Shown piece by piece: positions 34,849 through 42,990 of a stretch of DNA of 64,000 bases. Source of the stretch: Minwuia sp. GTDB taxonomy: Bacteria > Pseudomonadota > Alphaproteobacteria > Minwuiales > Minwuiaceae. A model generated the notes under the pieces. The model had not been told where the DNA came from, made no database searches, and saw only the letters and a program-made list of their open reading frames with translations. Both the position numbers and the translations under genes were made by a program. How positions within the stretch are numbered: position 1 is the first letter of the stretch; every line of letters begins with the position of its first letter. The stretch is from contig JARGNO010000004.1 of assembly GCA_029213165.1 (NCBI GenBank), positions 29,669-93,668 on the forward strand. Reading direction: 5' to 3'.

Positions 34849-36138
34849 TCAGCTTTCCGTTGACGCCTGTTCCCGTGCCACGGCGCGCCAGCCGATGTCG
34901 CGGCGGCAGAAGCCTTCGGGCCATTCGATCCGGTCCACGGCGTCATACGCGCGTTCCTGGGCCTGCTGCACGGTCTTGCCCAGCGCGGTGACGCCAAGCA
35001 CGCGACCGCCATTGGCGCGAAAGTTCATGCCGTCATCACGGGTTCCGGCATGGAAGATGGTGACACCATCGACCAGTCCGGCATCGAACAGGCCGCCGAT
35101 GGTGCTGCCCTTCTGCACGTCGCCGGGATAGCCTTCCGTCGCCATGACCACCGTCAGCGCCGCGTCGTCATGCCAGCGCAGGTCGAAGCGGTCGAGCACG
35201 CCGTCCATGGTGGCGATCAGCGCGGCCATGAGGTCGGAGCGCAGGCGCACCATCAGTGCCTGGCATTCCGGGTCGCCGAAGCGGATGTTGTATTCGATCA
35301 GCTTCGGACCCTCTGTCGTGATCATCAGTCCGGCGAACAGGACACCGCGGAACGGGCAGCCATCTGCTGCCATGCCGGCGATGGTCGGGCGGATGATCTC
35401 CGCCATTGTCCGCTCCACCATTTCCGGCGTCATCACCGGCGCCGGTGAATAGGCGCCCATGCCGCCGGTGTTGGGGCCGGTATCGCCTTCTCCGACGGCC
35501 TTGTGATCCTGCGCTGTTGCCAGCGGCAGGGCGTTCACCCCGTCGGTCAGGACAAAGAAGCTGGCTTCCTCGCCTTCCAGGAACTCCTCGACCACGACTT
35601 CCGCGCCTGCCGCGCCGAAGCGACCGCCGAAGGCATCGTCGATGGCGGCGTTGGCGTCATCGGTGGACATGGCCACCGTGACGCCCTTGCCGGCAGCCAG
35701 TCCATCGGCCTTCACGACGATGGGCGCGCCATGCTCGGCGACATAGGCCTTGGCCGATGCGGCGTCGCGGAAACGGCCATAGGCCCCTGTCGGGATGTTG
35801 TGGCGCGCGCAGAGGTCCTTGGTGAAGCCCTTCGACCCCTCCAGTTGAGCGGCATTGGCGCGCGGCCCGAAGGCCCGGATTCCGGCGGCCTCCAGCGCGT
35901 CGACCAGACCGTCGACCAACGGGGCTTCCGGTCCAACCACCACCAGTTCGATCGTCCGTTCCTGACAGAACGCGATGACCGCATCGTGATCGGCGATATC
36001 CAGGTCGATGCATTCGGCGTCCTGCGCGATGCCGCCATTGCCGGGCGCACAATAGAGATTGCGCAACAACGGCGAGGCCGCGAGCTTCCAGCAGAGCGCA
36101 TGTTCCCGTCCGCCGGACCCGATTACCAGAACGTCCAT
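34849..36138 (-). CDS. purD: Phosphoribosylamine-glycine ligase
   Basis: Purine biosynthesis step 2: joins phosphoribosylamine and glycine with [22 protein letters not shown] is the standard N-terminus; the ATP-grasp part contains [14 protein letters not shown] and [17 protein letters not shown], then [12 protein letters not shown] and [11 protein letters not shown]. The ATG at 36138 has GGAG nine bases upstream and is preferred over an upstream start at 36162. Length 429 residues. Monocistronic, divergent from a small membrane protein. Confidence 0.97.
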   Translation of the reverse strand: MDVLVIGSGGREHALCWKLAASPLLRNLYCAPGNGGIAQDAECIDLDIADHDAVIAFCQERTIELVVVGPEAPLVDGLVDALEAAGIRAFGPRANAAQLEGSKGFTKDLCARHNIPTGAYGRFRDAASAKAYVAEHGAPIVVKADGLAAGKGVTVAMSTDDANAAIDDAFGGRFGAAGAEVVVEEFLEGEEASFFVLTDGVNALPLATAQDHKAVGEGDTGPNTGGMGAYSPAPVMTPEMVERTMAEIIRPTIAGMAADGCPFRGVLFAGLMITTEGPKLIEYNIRFGDPECQALMVRLRSDLMAALIATMDGVLDRFDLRWHDDAALTVVMATEGYPGDVQKGSTIGGLFDAGLVDGVTIFHAGTRDDGMNFRANGGRVLGVTALGKTVQQAQERAYDAVDRIEWPEGFCRRDIGWRAVAREQASTES

Positions 36139-36284
36139 TTCCAGAGACTCCGCCTGTGGCACCTGTCAGGTTACGACCCTGCTCATACGTGCCTGTCAGG
36201 CATGTGGCAACCTGTGGCGGCATCGCGTTGACGGCGGGCGGTGCAGTTGCGAATGTAGCCGGATCAACTGCCGGGCCGGAAACC

Positions 36285-36593
36285 ATGATTCTCCTGCGCA
36301 TCATCGGGTATCTTCTGCTGTTCCTCGCGATTGCCGCGCTGGGGGCAGAGATCCTGATGTCCGTCCAGGCGGGGGAATGGGTGGCTCTGGCCGTCGGCGA
36401 TATCTGGGCGGAGATTGACCGGGAAAGCATCGGCCTCGTCCAGGTGGGGCTGGAGCGTTATGTCCATCCCTACCTGTTCGATCCCATCCTGCTGACCATC
36501 CTGCTCTGGCCCGCATGGCTGGTTGCCGGTGTTCCGGCGCTGGTCATCCTGTTGCTCGCCCGCCGCCGCCGCCAGCGCCGGATGTTCACCTGA
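36285..36593 (+). CDS. Small two-helix membrane protein
   Basis: No family recognised. 102 residues with an N-terminal membrane segment (LLRIIGYLLLFLAIAALGAE), a soluble loop of about 40 residues (GDIWAEIDRESIGLVQVG), and a second segment (ILLTILLWPAWLVAGVPALV) ending in a strongly basic tail (LLARRRRQRR). The tail fixes the C-terminus in the cytoplasm by the positive-inside rule. The longer open frame to 36156 overlaps the purD promoter region, so ATG 36285 is used. Confidence 0.6.
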   Translation: MILLRIIGYLLLFLAIAALGAEILMSVQAGEWVALAVGDIWAEIDRESIGLVQVGLERYVHPYLFDPILLTILLWPAWLVAGVPALVILLLARRRRQRRMFT

Positions 36594-37189
36594 CCGATAC
36601 GGCGGAGATCGACCGGCAGCACCGGATTGCCGAACTCTTGCGTGGCAGTCCCTGGCACATGGACGTGATCGCGGCGGCGCGGATGCTGGATCTCCCCGAC
36701 TGGGCCATCGGCGCCGGATTTGTCCGGAATTTCGTCTGGGATCACCTGCATGATCGGGCGGAACAGACACCGCTGAACGATATCGACGTGCTCTACTTCG
36801 ATCCGGCCGATGTCTCGCGGGCGACGGAGGATGCGGCGGAGCAGGCTCTCTTGCGGATCATGCCGGGGCAGCCATGGTCTGTCCGCAATCAGGCGCGAAT
36901 GCATGTCGGCAATGGCGATCCACCCTACCGGTGCACTTCCGATGCCATGAGCAACTGGCTGGAGACGGCGACGGCGATAGGTGTCAGACAGTCAGCGGAG
37001 GGGCAGCTTCACCTGCTTGCACCCCATGGCACCGCCGACCTGTTCGCATTGCGCCTCGCACCCACGGCGGCGGGCCTGGTGAAGCGGCAGATTTTCCTGT
37101 CGCGCATCCGCTCAAAGGGCTGGCTTGATACCTGGCCCTGTCAGAAGCTGGCGGTCATGGATGACGCGGCTGCCAGCCCTCGAAGATGA
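36515..37189 (+). CDS. Nucleotidyltransferase family protein (COG3575-like)
   Basis: Predicted nucleotidyltransferase of about 180-200 residues. The active-site motif is GFVRNFVWDHLH followed by LNDIDVLYFDP with paired Asp; later are RNQARMHVGNGDPPYRCTSD and GLVKRQIFLSRIRSKGWLDTWP, typical of the COG3575 group. The true start is unclear: the first 25 residues overlap the small membrane gene and do not look like protein, and no ATG occurs near the start of the domain. A start near 36590-36650 is likely. The 3' end overlaps the convergent phosphodiesterase gene by 35 bases. Confidence 0.78.
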   Translation: MAGCRCSGAGHPVARPPPPPAPDVHLTDTAEIDRQHRIAELLRGSPWHMDVIAAARMLDLPDWAIGAGFVRNFVWDHLHDRAEQTPLNDIDVLYFDPADVSRATEDAAEQALLRIMPGQPWSVRNQARMHVGNGDPPYRCTSDAMSNWLETATAIGVRQSAEGQLHLLAPHGTADLFALRLAPTAAGLVKRQIFLSRIRSKGWLDTWPCQKLAVMDDAAASPRR

Positions 37190-37877
37190 TGTTCGTGGCA
37201 TGACGGTCTGCCAGTCGGCGGTCACGCGGGCTGCGCACTGTCCATGTCAGGACTGGCAGGCCGCCGGTCAGTCGTGGCGCGACAGGAAGACTGCGCACAT
37301 CCCAGGCGAGAAAGTCGGGTTGCGCCCTGTCCAGAAAGTCCGGCCGGAAGCGCGGCTCCACGGTCTTGTGGCCAAAGCTGCGGCGCTGATAGGCAATCAG
37401 GCCCCGGCGGATCGTGGGGCTGTGACTGGCGAACCAGCCGACCAGTGCCGGATCGAAACTCTGCACCGCCACGGGACCGGAGTGCCCGGCCAGCAGATCG
37501 GACACTGCCGGGGCTAGATCGGTGCGGCCATCCTCTGCCATCTTCAGTTCGATCAGCAGGGGCATGTCGGCAAATCCCCGCAGTACCCGTCGCAGGGTCG
37601 GAATGGTCTGTCGGCCACCCTTCAGCCGCAGCCGGGCCAGGTCTTTCGCCCGCCGGTCGCCAAGCCGCCCCCGCACACCGGTCAGGTGCAGCAGTTGCCG
37701 GTCATGAAACACCATGACCGCGCCATCCGCTGACAGCTGTACATCGATCTCCGCACCGAACCCGGCCCGCCGCGCTGCCGCCAGGGCGGCCATGCTGTTC
37801 TCAGGAAACAGGTTGCCGGGATGGTGCAGCCCACGGTGCGCCAGGGGGCGGGTCGTCAGCCAGTCAGCAGGGTTCAT
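37155..37877 (-). CDS. Glycerophosphodiester phosphodiesterase family protein
   Basis: Cleaves glycerophosphodiesters to glycerol 3-phosphate and an alcohol. TIM-barrel catalytic residues are visible: His in LAHRGLHHPGNLFPENS, then EIDVQLSADG and VFHDRQLLHLTG with the metal Glu/Asp and second His. No signal peptide, so it should be cytoplasmic. 240 residues. Its ATG overlaps the ridA-type stop by four bases. Confidence 0.92.
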   Translation of the reverse strand: MNPADWLTTRPLAHRGLHHPGNLFPENSMAALAAARRAGFGAEIDVQLSADGAVMVFHDRQLLHLTGVRGRLGDRRAKDLARLRLKGGRQTIPTLRRVLRGFADMPLLIELKMAEDGRTDLAPAVSDLLAGHSGPVAVQSFDPALVGWFASHSPTIRRGLIAYQRRSFGHKTVEPRFRPDFLDRAQPDFLAWDVRSLPVAPRLTGGLPVLTWTVRSPRDRRLADRHATNIIFEGWQPRHP

Positions 37878-38341
37878 TCAATTTCCACGACCGCATCGAT
37901 CTCGACCGCGACGCCCATGGGCAGGACATTGCTGCCGACGGCGAAACGGGCATGTCGTCCGGCATCGCCGAAGATCTCCACCAGCAGATCGGATGCGCCG
38001 TTGGCCACCACGGGCTGCTTGTCGAAGTCCGGTGTCGAGTTGATGAAGACGCCGATCTTCACGATCCGCTTCACGCGATCCAGATCGCCGCCACAGGCTG
38101 CACGCACCTGGGCAATGATGTTCAGGGCGCAGGTACGCGCCGCCGCCTGTCCGGTCTCGATGTCGGTATCATGACCCAGACGGCCGATGTACTTCAGTTC
38201 ACCATTCCAGAACGGGACCTGACCGGCCACAAAGACCAGATTGCCGCTGACGGCATAGGGCACGTAATTCGCCGCGGGCGAAGCCGCCTGCGGCAGTTCG
38301 ATTGCCAGTTCCTTCAGTCGTGCCTCGATCTTGCCTGCCAT
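37874..38341 (-). CDS. RidA-family (YjgF/UK114) protein
   Basis: Enamine/imine deaminase superfamily protein of 155 residues. The ATG at 38341 has AGGAGG seven bases upstream; the open frame extends further but without support. VFVAGQVPFWNG, CALNIIAQVRAACGGDLDRV and FAVGSNVLPMGVAVEIDAV match the longer RidA subgroup in which the deaminase Arg of canonical RidA is not conserved. Function of this subgroup is uncertain. Coupled with the phosphodiesterase gene. Confidence 0.88.
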   Translation of the reverse strand: MAGKIEARLKELAIELPQAASPAANYVPYAVSGNLVFVAGQVPFWNGELKYIGRLGHDTDIETGQAAARTCALNIIAQVRAACGGDLDRVKRIVKIGVFINSTPDFDKQPVVANGASDLLVEIFGDAGRHARFAVGSNVLPMGVAVEIDAVVEIE

Positions 38342-38469
38342 GGTCGTCCCTCCTGTTGAAGTTTCTGCTGACCTTATCGCTGATCGCCCGATGTCGGGCA
38401 ATGCGGGTCGTGACGTGAAGCCCATCTGGTGCTACCTGAATGACAGGCAAGTTACAGAGGTACCAAGGC

Positions 38470-39552
38470 ATGAAACTGTTCAGGACGATGACGGTCGGAA
38501 TCGCGGCAGCGGTTGCGGCTCTGGCGATCGGCGGCGTGGCCACGGCGGACGAGAAACTGAAGATCGGCTTCGTCTATTGTTGTCCGGTCGGCGATCTGGG
38601 CTGGAGCTATGAACATGATCAGGGCCGCAAGGCGATCAAGGAAGCCTTCGGCGACCGGGTTCAGACCAGCTTCGTCGAGAGTGTGTCGGACGGTCCGGAT
38701 GCGGAACGCGTGATCCGTCAACTGGCCCAGGCCGGCAACGACATGGTGTTCACCACGTCATTCGGGTTCATGAATCCGACGGTCAAGGTGGCAAAGACCT
38801 TCCGCAATGTGAAGTTCGAGCATGCAACCGGCTTCAAGCGCGCAGGCAATGTCTCGACCTATTCGTCCCGCTTCTACGAGGGCCGGCACGTGCTGGGCCT
38901 GATCGCGGGCCGGATGACCACGACCAATACGATTGGCTATGTTGCGTCCTTCCCGATCCCGGAGGTCGTCCGTGGCATCAACGCCGCCTTTCTGGCCGCG
39001 CGCAGTGTCAACCCGGCGGTCCAGTTCAAGGTCATCTGGGTGAACACCTGGTTCGATCCGGGCAAGGAAGCCGATGCGGCCCGGGCGTTGATCGACCAGG
39101 GCGCTGACATCCTGATGCAGCACACCGACTCCCCTGCAGCGATGAAGATCGCGGAGGACGCGGGTATCCGCGCGTTTGGCCAGGCCTCCGACATGTCCCG
39201 CTTCGGACCGAACGCGCAGCTGACCGCGATCATCGACAACTGGGCGCCCTATTACGTGCTTCGGGCCAAGGCTGCGCTGGATGGCGAGTGGAAGTCGGAA
39301 GACACCTGGGGTGGCTTCAGCACCGGCATGGTGGAACTGGCACCCTATAACGCCAATCTGCCCGCCGATGTGGTGGCGCAGGCGGAGGCGGCCCGCAAGG
39401 CCATCGCCGCAGGCACCCTGCATCCCTTCACCGGACCACTGAACCGCCAGGACGGCTCCGTCTGGCTGAAGGCCGGCGAGACTGCTCCCGACGGCGATCT
39501 GCTGGGCATGAACTTCTATGTCGAGGGTATCGAAGGCAGCGTTCCGCAGTAG
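38470..39552 (+). CDS. BMP-family ABC transporter substrate-binding protein
   Basis: Periplasmic binding protein of the basic membrane protein (PnrA-like) group, normally for nucleosides or related compounds. Signal peptide MKLFRTMTVGIAAAVAALAI cleaved near VATADEK. Mature: LKIGFVYCCPVGDLGWSYEHD, then VIRQLAQAGNDMVFTTSFGF and GQASDMSRFGPNAQL. 360 residues. No permease or ATPase genes lie nearby, so it works with a transporter coded elsewhere or alone. Confidence 0.9.
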   Translation: MKLFRTMTVGIAAAVAALAIGGVATADEKLKIGFVYCCPVGDLGWSYEHDQGRKAIKEAFGDRVQTSFVESVSDGPDAERVIRQLAQAGNDMVFTTSFGFMNPTVKVAKTFRNVKFEHATGFKRAGNVSTYSSRFYEGRHVLGLIAGRMTTTNTIGYVASFPIPEVVRGINAAFLAARSVNPAVQFKVIWVNTWFDPGKEADAARALIDQGADILMQHTDSPAAMKIAEDAGIRAFGQASDMSRFGPNAQLTAIIDNWAPYYVLRAKAALDGEWKSEDTWGGFSTGMVELAPYNANLPADVVAQAEAARKAIAAGTLHPFTGPLNRQDGSVWLKAGETAPDGDLLGMNFYVEGIEGSVPQ

Positions 39553-39560
39553 GACGAGCG

Positions 39561-39586
39561 CTAGATCGTTCCATCGAATGATGGAA
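39561..39586. repeat. Short repeat shared with the mgtE 3' end, with hairpin
   Basis: CTAGATCGTTCCATC (39561-39575) is the exact reverse complement of 2602-2616 at the mgtE stop; with flanks, 19 of 21 bases agree. Here it overlaps a 7-pair hairpin, TTCCATC-GAAT-GATGGAA (39569-39586). Probably a piece of a dispersed intergenic element. Confidence 0.55.
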
Positions 39587-39588
39587 TC

Positions 39589-39665
39589 GCACCGGCCCGC
39601 TCCCCCACCCGGCCACCCACGGGATCATGCTGAATGGGTGGCCGGGTGGGGGAGCGGGCGGGTGC
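39589..39665. repeat. Long intergenic palindromic element
   Basis: Two 31-base arms (39589-39619 and 39635-39665) with a single mismatch enclose a 15-base loop. The inner 24 pairs are perfect and built of CCCGCTCCCCCACCCGG with its complement. This is longer and more GC-rich than a normal terminator and no T tract follows. It lies 37 bases after the BMP-protein stop. It may terminate or protect that transcript, or be a REP-like or MITE-like mobile palindrome. Confidence 0.75.
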
Positions 39666-39731
39666 CGCAATCAAACAGTGGAACGCGCAATCCTGCAATC
39701 CGACCTGTGACGGGTCGGATTGCAAATGAAA

Positions 39732-39764
39732 AAGGCAGCCTGAACGTTACGGCCAGGCTGCCTT
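39732..39764 (-). terminator. Intrinsic terminator of the etfB-etfA-hbd transcript
   Basis: AAGGCAGCCTG (39732-39742) pairs perfectly with CAGGCTGCCTT (39754-39764). Read on the minus strand it lies 31 bases after the hbd stop and runs into TTTTTCATTTGC. A textbook rho-independent terminator. Confidence 0.9.
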
Positions 39765-39795
39765 CTTGCTGTTCGGTTGTTCCGGGTGCCGGGCC

Positions 39796-40683
39796 TTACC
39801 GTGTCGGGACGGGGACGTCGCCGCGGTAATCGTAGAAGCCACGGTTGGTCTTCTTGCCGAGCCAGCCGGCCTCGACATATTTCACCAGCAACGGGCAGGG
39901 GCGGTACTTGGAATCCGCCAGACCGTCGTAGAGCACCTGCATGACGGCGAGGCAGGTATCCAGGCCGATGAAGTCGGCCAGTTCCAGCGGACCCATCGGA
40001 TGGTTCGCGCCCAGCTTCATGGCGGTATCGATGGCATCGACGGAGCCGACACCTTCGTACAGCGTGTAGACGGCTTCATTCACCATCGGCAGCAGGATGC
40101 GGTTGACGATGAAGGCCGGGAAATCCTCGGCCGCCGTCGCGGTCTTGTCGAGGCGGACGACGACTTCGCGCACGGCATTGAAGGTCGCGTCCTCGGTCGC
40201 GATGCCGCGGATCAGCTCCACCAGTTTCATCGCCGGAACCGGGTTCATGAAATGCATGCCCATGAACCGCTCCGGCCGGTCTGTCGTTGCCGCCAGACGG
40301 GTGATGGAGATCGATGAGGTATTGGAGGCGATCAGCGTCTGCTCACCCAGATGCTCGGTCAGCCCCTGGAAGATGACCTTCTTCAGGGCCTCATCCTCGG
40401 TCGCGGCCTCGATCACCAGATCGGACTTGCCGACCAGTGCGAGATCGGTGGAGGGGGTGATGCGGCGCAGGGTGGACTGGCGATCGTCTTCGGAGATGCG
40501 ACCCCGACCGGCCTGGCGGGCCAGGTTGCCGTCGATGGTCTCCATCGCCTCATCCAGCCGTTCCTGACTGATGTCGTTCATGATCACGTCATAGCCTGCA
40601 AGGGCACAGACATGCGCGATGCCGTTGCCCATCTGGCCTGCGCCGATCACACCGACCGAGCGGATTTCAAAGGAGTCACTCAT
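39796..40683 (-). CDS. 3-hydroxybutyryl-CoA dehydrogenase
   Basis: Oxidises 3-hydroxyacyl-CoA with NAD in beta-oxidation, butanoate and PHB turnover. Rossmann motif GVIGAGQMGNGIAHV at the N-terminus; catalytic region ERFMGMHFMNPVPAMKLVE with His and Asn; ENSADFPAFIVNR-type strand (here AEDFPAFIVNRILLPM). Length 295 residues from ATG 40683; an ATG at 40698 is possible. The third gene of the conserved etfB-etfA-hbd string, with a terminator behind it. Confidence 0.95.
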   Translation of the reverse strand: MSDSFEIRSVGVIGAGQMGNGIAHVCALAGYDVIMNDISQERLDEAMETIDGNLARQAGRGRISEDDRQSTLRRITPSTDLALVGKSDLVIEAATEDEALKKVIFQGLTEHLGEQTLIASNTSSISITRLAATTDRPERFMGMHFMNPVPAMKLVELIRGIATEDATFNAVREVVVRLDKTATAAEDFPAFIVNRILLPMVNEAVYTLYEGVGSVDAIDTAMKLGANHPMGPLELADFIGLDTCLAVMQVLYDGLADSKYRPCPLLVKYVEAGWLGKKTNRGFYDYRGDVPVPTR

Positions 40684-40770
40684 CCGGCTGTCATCCATCT
40701 GTCAGGAACTGGAAAGGGAATGCGGGTCGGCACACGGCGTGCACCGCATGCCGACCCGGTCGTCGTTTTA

Positions 40771-41700
40771 TCAGAGGGCCTGCTCAAGCTCCGGCACCGC
40801 CTGGAAGAGGTCCGCCACCAGGCCGTAGTCGGCAACCTGGAAGATCGGTGCTTCCTCATCCTTGTTGATGGCGACGATGACCTTGGAGTCCTTCATGCCG
40901 GCCAGATGCTGGATGGCGCCGGAAATGCCGACCGCGACATAAAGCTCGGGCGCCACGACCTTGCCGGTCTGGCCGACCTGCATGTCGTTGGGCACGAACC
41001 CGGCATCCACAGCCGCACGGCTGGCACCGACAGCGGCACCCAGCTTGTCGGCCACCTTGTAGAGCATCTCGAAGTTGTCGCCGTTCTGCATCCCGCGACC
41101 GCCGGAAATGACGATCTTTGCGGCGGCCAGTTCCGGGCGATCCGACTTGGAGAGCTCGGCACCGACATAGCTCGAAAGGCCTGCGTCCTCGCCTGCGCCG
41201 ACTTCCGCCACGTCGGCGGAGCCGCCTTCCGCATCCGCCTTGGCGAAATTGGTCGGGCGCACGGTGATGACCTTGGTCCCGTCACTGGACTGCACGGTCG
41301 CCAGGGCGTTGCCGGCATAGATCGGGCGCACGAAGGTATCGGCGCTCTCCACAGCGATGATCTCGGAGATCTGCTGGGTATCCAGCAGCGCCGCGACACG
41401 CGGGAAGATGTTCTTGGTGGAGGTCGTCGCGGCAGCCACGATGTGGCTGTAGTCACCGGCGAGACCTGCGATCAGGGCAGCAACCGGCTCCGCCAGCTGA
41501 TGCTCCAGATGCGCGCCGTCGGCATGCAGCACCTTGGCGACACCAGCCACCTTCGCTGCTTCCGCCGCCACGGCACCGGCCCCGGCACCGGCGACCAGCA
41601 CATGCACGTCACCGCCCATTTCGGTTGCCGCAGTCACCGCCGACAGGGTCGCCGGGTTCAGTGCTGCATTGTCATGATCTGCAACTACCAGAATGCTCAT
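40771..41700 (-). CDS. etfA: Electron transfer flavoprotein alpha subunit
   Basis: FAD-binding subunit that passes electrons from acyl-CoA dehydrogenases to ETF-quinone oxidoreductase. N-terminal domain [20 protein letters not shown]; the FAD domain has the signature [20 protein letters not shown] near the C-terminus. 309 residues. Shares one base with the etfB stop. The ETF-quinone oxidoreductase gene is not in the window. Confidence 0.97.
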   Translation of the reverse strand: MSILVVADHDNAALNPATLSAVTAATEMGGDVHVLVAGAGAGAVAAEAAKVAGVAKVLHADGAHLEHQLAEPVAALIAGLAGDYSHIVAAATTSTKNIFPRVAALLDTQQISEIIAVESADTFVRPIYAGNALATVQSSDGTKVITVRPTNFAKADAEGGSADVAEVGAGEDAGLSSYVGAELSKSDRPELAAAKIVISGGRGMQNGDNFEMLYKVADKLGAAVGASRAAVDAGFVPNDMQVGQTGKVVAPELYVAVGISGAIQHLAGMKDSKVIVAINKDEEAPIFQVADYGLVADLFQAVPELEQAL

Positions 41701-42449
41701 CAGATCACCCCCGCTTCGTTCTTCAGCTTGTCGACCAGCTGCGCGATGCTCTCGACCTTGATGCCACCCTGACGCTTCGGCGGCTCGGTAACCTTCACGG
41801 TCTTCAGGCGCGGCGCGATATCGACGCCCATGTCAGCCGCGTCCTTCATGTTGATCGGCTTCTTCTTCGCCTTCATGATGTTCGGCAGGCTGGCGTAACG
41901 CGGTTCGTTCAGGCGCAGGTCGGTGGTGACGATCATCGGCATCTTGACCTTGACCGTCATCAGGCCGCCGTCGACTTCGCGGGTCACGTTGGCATGGTCG
42001 CCATCGATCTTCACTTCGGAGGCGAAGGTGCCCTGGCTCCAGCCCAGCAGTGCCGAAAGCATCTGGCCGGTCTGATTGGAGTCGTCGTCGATCGCCTGCT
42101 TGCCCAGGATCACCAGATCCGGCTTTTCCTCATCGCAAACCGCCTTCAGCAGCTTGGCCACGGCCAGCGGCTGAACCTCGTCGTCGGACTTGATCAGGAT
42201 TCCGCGATCAGCGCCCATCGCGAGCGCGGTGCGGATGGTTTCCTGCGCCTGCTGGACACCGATGGAGACCGCAATGACCTCGGTCGCGGTGCCGGCTTCC
42301 TTCAGCCGTACCGCTTCCTCGACCGCGATCTCGTCGAACGGGTTCATGGACATCTTGACATTGGCGAGATCGACACCGCTCTGGTCGGCTTTCACCCGTA
42401 CCTTCACGTTGTAGTCGACCACGCGCTTGACAGCGACGAGTACCTTCAT
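41700..42449 (-). CDS. etfB: Electron transfer flavoprotein beta subunit
   Basis: AMP-binding partner of Etf[21 protein letters not shown] start; the recognition-loop signature is [20 protein letters not shown] and [20 protein letters not shown]; the C-terminal arm ends [19 protein letters not shown]. The open frame continues 43 codons upstream, but ATG 42449 gives the standard 249-residue protein. Promoter-proximal gene of the unit; a TTGTGC-type dyad lies 115 bases upstream. Confidence 0.97.
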   Translation of the reverse strand: MKVLVAVKRVVDYNVKVRVKADQSGVDLANVKMSMNPFDEIAVEEAVRLKEAGTATEVIAVSIGVQQAQETIRTALAMGADRGILIKSDDEVQPLAVAKLLKAVCDEEKPDLVILGKQAIDDDSNQTGQMLSALLGWSQGTFASEVKIDGDHANVTREVDGGLMTVKVKMPMIVTTDLRLNEPRYASLPNIMKAKKKPINMKDAADMGVDIAPRLKTVKVTEPPKRQGGIKVESIAQLVDKLKNEAGVI

Positions 42450-42990
42450 CTGGTCGTTTTCCCCAATCTTGTCGGAACCGGAAATGCAGCGCAGGGCATT
42501 GCGCAGCCCCACACCGTACCTGAAAATTCTGCCACCTGACACGCCCGAAAAGGGGCCCGGCGATGGTGCGGCGCACAATAGTAAGGCGGGCTGAGGGTGT
42601 CAACGAACGGTAACATGTGCTCCCGGCAGGGCTTCCATGCCCGGAAAACCGTGGGTTCCGGGCCCGATTCGCAGGATGCTTGATTGTCGTCGGCGTTCGT
42701 GGTGCGATGCTGGTTCAAGCCGCGTACCGGTGACGGTACACATGCGGGAGCTTGCAAAGGGTCAGTGTCTCTGACATAAAGCCGCGCTCGCTCCTGACCA
42801 TGGGCGAAATCCGGGGGGCCGGTCCAGTATGGGGTGTTGTGCGGGTTCCGTGCACAGGACCCTGACGGTCGATTCCCCAAAGCAAACTGGCATTCGAATG
42901 CCGCGACCGCCGTCGGGCCGACGACGGCCGTGCTCCGCACAGCACGTCTGGCCCCTTGAGCACGGCTTTTGTTGAGACGATGGAGATCGC
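42450..42990. other. Intergenic region between etfB and gltB
   Basis: 541 bases holding the divergent promoters of etfBA-hbd and gltBD. I see the dyad at 42564-42578 on the etf side and a 7-pair hairpin CCCGGAA/TTCCGGG at 42640-42662. No plausible gene, tRNA or recognised sigma-54 or nitrogen-regulator site was found. The overlapping open frames here are low-quality shadows. Confidence 0.5.
42564..42578. promoter_or_regulatory. Candidate operator upstream of etfB
   Basis: TGGTGC-GGC-GCACAA differs by a single base from a perfect TTGTGC-N3-GCACAA dyad, the same layout as the second phasin site at 4715-4729. Lies in the etfB promoter region. A shared regulator is inference. Confidence 0.45.

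Noticed and set aside
42930..42940. GTGC-TCC-GCAC upstream of gltB as a regulon site
   Set aside because: Arms of four bases only and no TT/AA extension.
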